This document shows, piece after piece, positions 24,344 through 27,993 of a stretch of DNA of 27,993 nucleotides. Position 1 is the stretch's first letter, and the number at the start of each line of letters is the position of its first letter. Made by a program: the position numbers and the translations under genes. Under the pieces are notes generated by a model. That model was not told the DNA's origin. It did not search any database and saw only the letters and a program-made list of their open reading frames with translations. Origin of the DNA: an uncultured Draconibacterium sp. (GTDB lineage Bacteria > Bacteroidota > Bacteroidia > Bacteroidales > Prolixibacteraceae); NCBI GenBank assembly GCA_947492175.1, contig CANLMQ010000051.1:1-27993 (forward strand), in the 5' to 3' direction.

Positions 24344-26050
24344 ATGAGTCACCAGGAATTAAGCGAACAAGAGATTATCAGGAGAAATTCGCTGCAAAAA
24401 ATGCGCGATTTGGGCATTGATCCCTACCCTGCAGCACAATACCATGTAAATGCCACATCGAAACAAATAAAGGAAAATTACAAGGAAGAAGAAAAGAATT
24501 TCCAGGATGTAGTAATTGCAGGACGTATAATGAGCCGCCGGATTATGGGTAAAGCTGCATTTGCTGAACTCCAGGACCATGAAGGACGGATTCAGATTTA
24601 TGTGAACCGCGATGAAATTTGTACGGGTGACGATAAAACAATGTACAACGAAGTATTCAAAAAACTTCTCGACATTGGTGATATTATTGGAGTAAAAGGT
24701 AAGGCATTCATCACTCAAATGGGCGAATTAACAGTTCATGTTGATGAATTTACGGTTTTAAACAAATCGTTACGACCGCTTCCTATTGTGAAAGAAAAAG
24801 ACGGGAAAACATACGATGCATTTACTGATGCAGAGCAACGTTACCGCCAGCGTTACATCGATTTAATTGTAAATCCGCAGGTGAAAGATACGTTTGTAAA
24901 ACGTACGATTATTTACAACACCATGCGCCAGATGTTTAACGAATATGGCTACCACGAGGTTGAAACTCCGATCCTTCAGCCTATTCCGGGAGGTGCTGCA
25001 GCGCGTCCGTTTATTACGCATCACAATGCATTAAACATGCCGTTGTACATGCGTATTGCCAACGAGCTTTACCTGAAACGTTTGATTGTTGGTGGCTTCG
25101 AAGGAGTTTACGAATTTGCAAAAGACTTCAGAAACGAAGGAATGGACCGTACTCACAATCCTGAGTTTACGGTAATGGAAATTTACGTGGCTTACAAAGA
25201 TTACAAATGGATGATGAGCTTTACTGAAGAAATTTGTGAGCGCGTTGCCATGGCTTTACACGGAACCACAAAAGTTCAGCTGGGCGATAACATTATCGAT
25301 TACAAAGCACCGTTTCCACGTGTTACCATGGCCGAAGCCATTTTAGAACACACCGGTTACGATATTACCGGCAAGTCGGAAGAAGAACTTCGCGAAATTT
25401 GCGATAAGCTTGAAATTGAAACCGACGAAACCATGGGTAAAGGAAAACTGATTGATGAAATTTTTGGTGAAAAATGTGAAGGCAATTACATTCAGCCAAC
25501 TTTTATTACCGATTACCCGGTTGAAATGTCGCCACTTACCAAAAAGCACCGCGATAACCCTGAACTTACCGAACGTTTTGAGTTAATGGTAAACGGGAAA
25601 GAGCTGGCAAATGCCTACTCTGAATTAAATGATCCGATCGATCAGCGCGAACGATTTGAAGACCAGCTGAAACTCTCGGAAAAAGGAGACGACGAAGCCA
25701 TGTTTATCGACCAGGATTTCTTGCGGGCACTGGAATATGGTATGCCGCCAACATCGGGAATGGGAATTGGAATGGATCGCCTATGTATGTTTATGACCAA
25801 TAGTCCTTCTATCCAGGATGTACTTTTCTTCCCGCAAATGAAGCCGGAGAAAAAAGCAGTGGAAATGACAGATGACGAGAAAGTTGTTTTTGAATTGCTA
25901 AAAACTGAATCGCCGGTTGAACTGCCTGCATTAAAAGAAAAAACCGGATTGAGCAACAAAAAATGGGACAAAGCCATTAAAGGCCTCACCAAAAAGAATG
26001 TTGCCAAGGTTGAAAATACGGATGCCGGTTTGTTGGTGACAGCTTTGTAG
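24344..26050 (+). CDS. lysS: Lysyl-tRNA synthetase (class II)
   Basis: A 568-residue enzyme that charges tRNA-Lys. The N-terminal OB-fold anticodon-binding domain (about 55-140) contains VVIAGRIMSRRIMGKAAF. The class II core follows: motif 2 FRNEGMDRTHNPEFT (262 onward), then ELANAYSELNDP, and motif 3 GMGIGMDRLCMF (from 472). The last 65 or so residues (TDDEKVVFELLKTE to the end) form a small helical, winged-helix-like extension. E. coli LysS lacks it, but it is regular in Bacteroidota, where it is of unknown purpose. It has its own promoter and a hairpin-bearing leader, and ends at a strong terminator. Confidence 0.97.
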   Translation: MSHQELSEQEIIRRNSLQKMRDLGIDPYPAAQYHVNATSKQIKENYKEEEKNFQDVVIAGRIMSRRIMGKAAFAELQDHEGRIQIYVNRDEICTGDDKTMYNEVFKKLLDIGDIIGVKGKAFITQMGELTVHVDEFTVLNKSLRPLPIVKEKDGKTYDAFTDAEQRYRQRYIDLIVNPQVKDTFVKRTIIYNTMRQMFNEYGYHEVETPILQPIPGGAAARPFITHHNALNMPLYMRIANELYLKRLIVGGFEGVYEFAKDFRNEGMDRTHNPEFTVMEIYVAYKDYKWMMSFTEEICERVAMALHGTTKVQLGDNIIDYKAPFPRVTMAEAILEHTGYDITGKSEEELREICDKLEIETDETMGKGKLIDEIFGEKCEGNYIQPTFITDYPVEMSPLTKKHRDNPELTERFELMVNGKELANAYSELNDPIDQRERFEDQLKLSEKGDDEAMFIDQDFLRALEYGMPPTSGMGIGMDRLCMFMTNSPSIQDVLFFPQMKPEKKAVEMTDDEKVVFELLKTESPVELPALKEKTGLSNKKWDKAIKGLTKKNVAKVENTDAGLLVTAL

Positions 26051-26082
26051 AATTCAGATTATTGATAAAATATGATATTAGA

Positions 26083-26111
26083 GGGACATTACTTGGTAGT
26101 GTCCCTTTTTT
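26083..26111 (+). terminator. lysS terminator
   Basis: GGGACATTAC (26083-26092) pairs with GTAGTGTCCC (26096-26105) with one wobble and a 3-base loop, followed by six T residues. A strong intrinsic terminator about 30 bases after the lysS stop. Confidence 0.88.
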
Positions 26112-26143
26112 GTGACTCGAGGTGTTAGTTTCTGGGTATAAAA

Positions 26144-26167
26144 AAGGGCAGTCTTTTAACTACCCTT
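26144..26167 (-). terminator. Terminator of the lipoprotein gene
   Basis: On the minus strand AAGGGTAGT pairs with ACTGCCCTT (one wobble) around a 6-base loop and is followed by a T-run (the A-run at 26141-26145 on the plus strand). It lies about 25 bases past the lipoprotein stop codon and faces the lysS terminator. Confidence 0.8.
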
Positions 26168-26192
26168 ATTTATATCAGTTTTTAATATTCTA

Positions 26193-27104
26193 TTATTCTA
26201 AAACCCAGGTTGGATCATCGGCATAGGTAACATCTGTATAGATACCTTTGTAAAAACGAAGCTGCAGAAGTCTTAATCCGTCATTAGTATATTCCCAACA
26301 TTCACTGCCTTCTACTAACATTTCGTTAAAGATAGGAATACGTACATGTAAAGTTGCGATTAAGGTATCTGGAGTAAGTGGGTCACCATCCTCGTCTCCC
26401 CAAACCTCTAACAGATAAACAACTGTTAATAATTCGGCTGTAACATTTACAAATTCAACGTTTTTCTTTCTAACAAAACTAACCTCTGTAGGAACCTGAG
26501 CTCCCCAGACAAGTGTTACATCACCGAACTTTCTCTGAATTGCATCCAACATCTTTCCTCCATCTTTATCAAGGCCAAATTCATAATCTGTATCTACGTC
26601 TGCAAGTGTTTGAAGAACTGCACTTGGTTCATCTTTTAAAGTTCCCAGAGGCCTTGCAAATACTGAATAAGCAGTCTCGGTATCAAATTCCTCCAGGCCT
26701 AAAGCATTATACCAATCCAGCAACTCAACAGGATAGGCATCAATTTCGGGGTCAGGCAACTGGAATAAGGCACCGTCAGTCATTTCATAATACTCTCCTT
26801 CGTCTCCCTCAACATAATCAGTACCATTTTTGTCGAGCACTTTAAAATCGTCTCCTTCAACAAGATAAATTCGACTTGTACCGTAAAGGTCAACAAAAAT
26901 AACACCGCCTGCAGCAATATCATTCATATCTTCTTTATCCTTAACCCCAATAATGTTAAGATTGAAATGCTCGCCAGAAAGTTTAATATCATCTACAATA
27001 AGAGATTTTAAATTTGCATCGCCTTCAAAGTCGGCGACAGGATCAGTTTTTTCACATGCTGCAAATAATGCAACAATTAAGGTCAGTAAAAAAAGTTTCT
27101 TCAT
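26193..27104 (-). CDS. Acidic lipoprotein of unknown function
   Basis: 303 residues. The N-terminus MKKLFLLTLIVALFAAC is a lipoprotein signal with the lipid-accepting Cys17. The mature protein starts CEKTDPVAD, is strongly acidic (many Asp/Glu, for example YVEGDEGEYYEM) and has repeated hydrophobic strand-like segments. I recognise no domain. It is expected at the inner face of the outer membrane or on the cell surface; the residues after Cys are only a weak match to the Lys-Asp/Glu-rich surface-export signal of Bacteroidota. It is a single gene between its own terminator and a gene-poor upstream region, with no partner gene to suggest a role. A 5-bp hairpin with a T-run (27136-27155, minus strand) sits in its leader. 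Confidence 0.75.
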   Translation of the reverse strand: MKKLFLLTLIVALFAACEKTDPVADFEGDANLKSLIVDDIKLSGEHFNLNIIGVKDKEDMNDIAAGGVIFVDLYGTSRIYLVEGDDFKVLDKNGTDYVEGDEGEYYEMTDGALFQLPDPEIDAYPVELLDWYNALGLEEFDTETAYSVFARPLGTLKDEPSAVLQTLADVDTDYEFGLDKDGGKMLDAIQRKFGDVTLVWGAQVPTEVSFVRKKNVEFVNVTAELLTVVYLLEVWGDEDGDPLTPDTLIATLHVRIPIFNEMLVEGSECWEYTNDGLRLLQLRFYKGIYTDVTYADDPTWVLE

Positions 27105-27589
27105 AATCTTAAAAATTTGTGTTAATAATTGAAGTAAAAAATCCCCTTCAGGGATATGAAATACATTTTATTATATCCTTATGATTTTTATGTGCATTGT
27201 AGTTTTTGCCTGCATCCAGACAAAATTGCACAAACTGAAAAAGTCTATTATTGATTTACTTTTTTAATTGAGGTTCTATGAGAAAAAGTATAATTATATT
27301 ATAATGAATTTTTATTGGTTTAATGAGGTTAGAAGCTTCGTTTCTCTTATTTATGATAACACAGTTATCGCACAATTCAGGTGAGCTAGACCCTATTTTT
27401 TATCGATAATACTTAGAATGGCCAATTCAGTATTCGAAAGCATCACCTTAAGGATGAACAATTTACAACCTTTAAAATAAAAAAACAAACTTTTCAGCAA
27501 CTTATCAACAATACTACACAATCGTTTTATAACTACACCAGTGATTATGGTAAAGTTGATAAAAAAAATATAAATTAGAGCAACAGAAA
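27105..27589. other. Gene-poor region between the lipoprotein gene and tRNA-Thr
   Basis: About 485 bases, AT-rich, with no convincing gene. Visible details are a small hairpin with a T-run in the lipoprotein leader (ATCCC 27141-27145 with GGGAT 27151-27155), an operator-like inverted repeat GATAAC-ACA-GTTATC (27355-27369), a 16-codon minus-strand frame (27393-27443) resembling the start of PadR regulators, and a widely spaced inverted pair TTATCAAC (27502-27509) and GTTGATAA (27555-27562). Confidence 0.55.
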
Positions 27590-27662
27590 GCCTCTTTAGC
27601 TCAGTTGGTAGAGCAGCTCATTCGTAATGAGCAGGTCGCGGGTTCAAGTCCCGTGAGAGGCT
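27590..27662 (+). tRNA. tRNA-Thr (anticodon CGU)
   Basis: A complete 73-base cloverleaf: acceptor stem GCCTCTT with GAGAGGC, D arm GCTC-AGTTGGTA-GAGC, anticodon stem GCTCA/TGAGC around TTCGTAA, and T arm GCGGG-TTCAAGT-CCCGT. The anticodon CGT in the DNA reads ACG, threonine. The discriminator base is T; CCA is not encoded (the following bases are CCT). Confidence 0.97.
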
Positions 27663-27670
27663 CCTTTTTT
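27663..27670 (+). terminator. T-run after tRNA-Thr
   Basis: Six T residues (27665-27670) directly follow the tRNA 3' end. There is no extra stem, so the T-arm/acceptor stem would have to serve as the hairpin if this is the transcript end. Confidence 0.35.
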
Positions 27671-27706
27671 AAGCATTACAAACCACTTCTTTGCCCCTAA
27701 AAAGCA

Positions 27707-27993
27707 TCCTGAATTATAAAATTATCGCAGGCATTTAACAAACGAGTACAGGGCTTTAACAAATAAGCTCAGGCATTTTTAAATACCACACAGGCACTTT
27801 TGATATTAGCGCAGGGCTTTAACGAATAGCTACAGGCATTTAACAAATAAGCTCAGGGTTTTAACAAATAAGCTCAGGCTTTTTTAAACAAGACACAGGC
27901 ATTTCTGTAATTAGCACAGGGCTTTAACAAATAGCTACAGGCGTTTAACAAATAGGCTCAGGCACTTTAGATATTAGCACAGGGTTTTAACAA
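27707..27993. repeat. 21-bp tandem repeat array (right), 105-bp higher-order structure
   Basis: Thirteen units begin with CAGG at 27728, 27749, 27770, 27791, 27812, 27833, 27854, 27875, 27896, 27917, 27938, 27959 and 27980, every one exactly 21 bases apart. A degenerate extra unit precedes them at 27707. Most units share CAGG followed by a T-rich tract, TTTAACAAAT or a variant, then AGC(T/A). The units fall into types in the order A-B-C-D-B', A-B-C-D-B', A-D-B': a 105-bp super-repeat whose third copy lacks two whole units (42 bp). Stops occur in all three plus frames and, as far as read, all three minus frames, so it is noncoding. It continues beyond the right edge. Confidence 0.95.

Noticed and set aside
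27502..27562. DnaA boxes / replication origin near TTATCAACA
   Set aside because: There is one 9-base match plus one partial inverted copy in AT-rich DNA, with no dnaA/dnaN nearby and no cluster of boxes.
27707..27993. CRISPR array
   Set aside because: The repeats are directly adjacent with no unique spacers, units are only 21 bp and internally variable, and no cas genes are present.

Overview
The window looks like ordinary chromosome of a Bacteroidota (Bacteroidetes) bacterium, probably one of the marine or anaerobic Marinilabiliales/Prolixibacteraceae type. The phylum call rests on four things: Bacteroidetes-type -7 boxes (TAnnTTTG) in front of several genes, almost no Shine-Dalgarno sequences, a lysyl-tRNA synthetase with the C-terminal extension typical of this phylum, and typical proteins such as the membrane-embedded MutS-like ATPase and PorV-like outer-membrane proteins. 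The family-level guess is inference only. No phage, transposon, CRISPR or rRNA sequence was seen.

Layout from left to right. (a) 1-254 is a strictly phased 21-bp tandem repeat array that enters from the left edge. (b) 310-2378 (+) holds a zinc-type sugar-phosphate dehydrogenase (sorbose-phosphate-reductase-like) and a fructose-6-phosphate aldolase/small transaldolase, and ends at a strong bidirectional terminator. (c) 2474-11818 (-) is a block read parE, parC, aroK, a ThDP-dependent acetolactate-synthase-like enzyme, then a Pif1-type helicase with HRDC and HTH domains. (d) 12229-16908 (-) is a tightly packed block read hpt, adk, obgE, a PAP2 phosphatase, then a membrane MutS-like ATPase; the last three genes abut with no spacer. 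(e) 17018-22252 (+) holds purE, an outer-membrane pair (a PorV-like barrel and a helix-hairpin-helix plus barrel protein sharing a 4-nt ATGA overlap), an acyltransferase and a HAD hydrolase. (f) recJ (-) runs convergent to the HAD gene with overlapping stop codons and divergent from lysS (+). (g) An acidic lipoprotein gene (-) follows, then a gene-poor stretch, tRNA-Thr(CGU), and a second 21-bp array that runs off the right edge.

Functionally this is housekeeping: topoisomerase IV, replication and repair helicase/nuclease, purine salvage and synthesis, shikimate kinase, ribosome-assembly GTPase, aminoacylation and envelope biogenesis. The most unusual content is the pair of 21-bp arrays at the two ends. 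They have unrelated unit sequences but the same exact 21-bp phase, and both are built from higher-order repeats (84 bp on the left, 105 bp on the right). The right one is blocked by stops in all six frames. Other points worth a look are a perfect 15-bp inverted repeat at the fsa promoter, a promoter-like box running into the purE terminator, and a terminator-like hairpin in the lysS leader.
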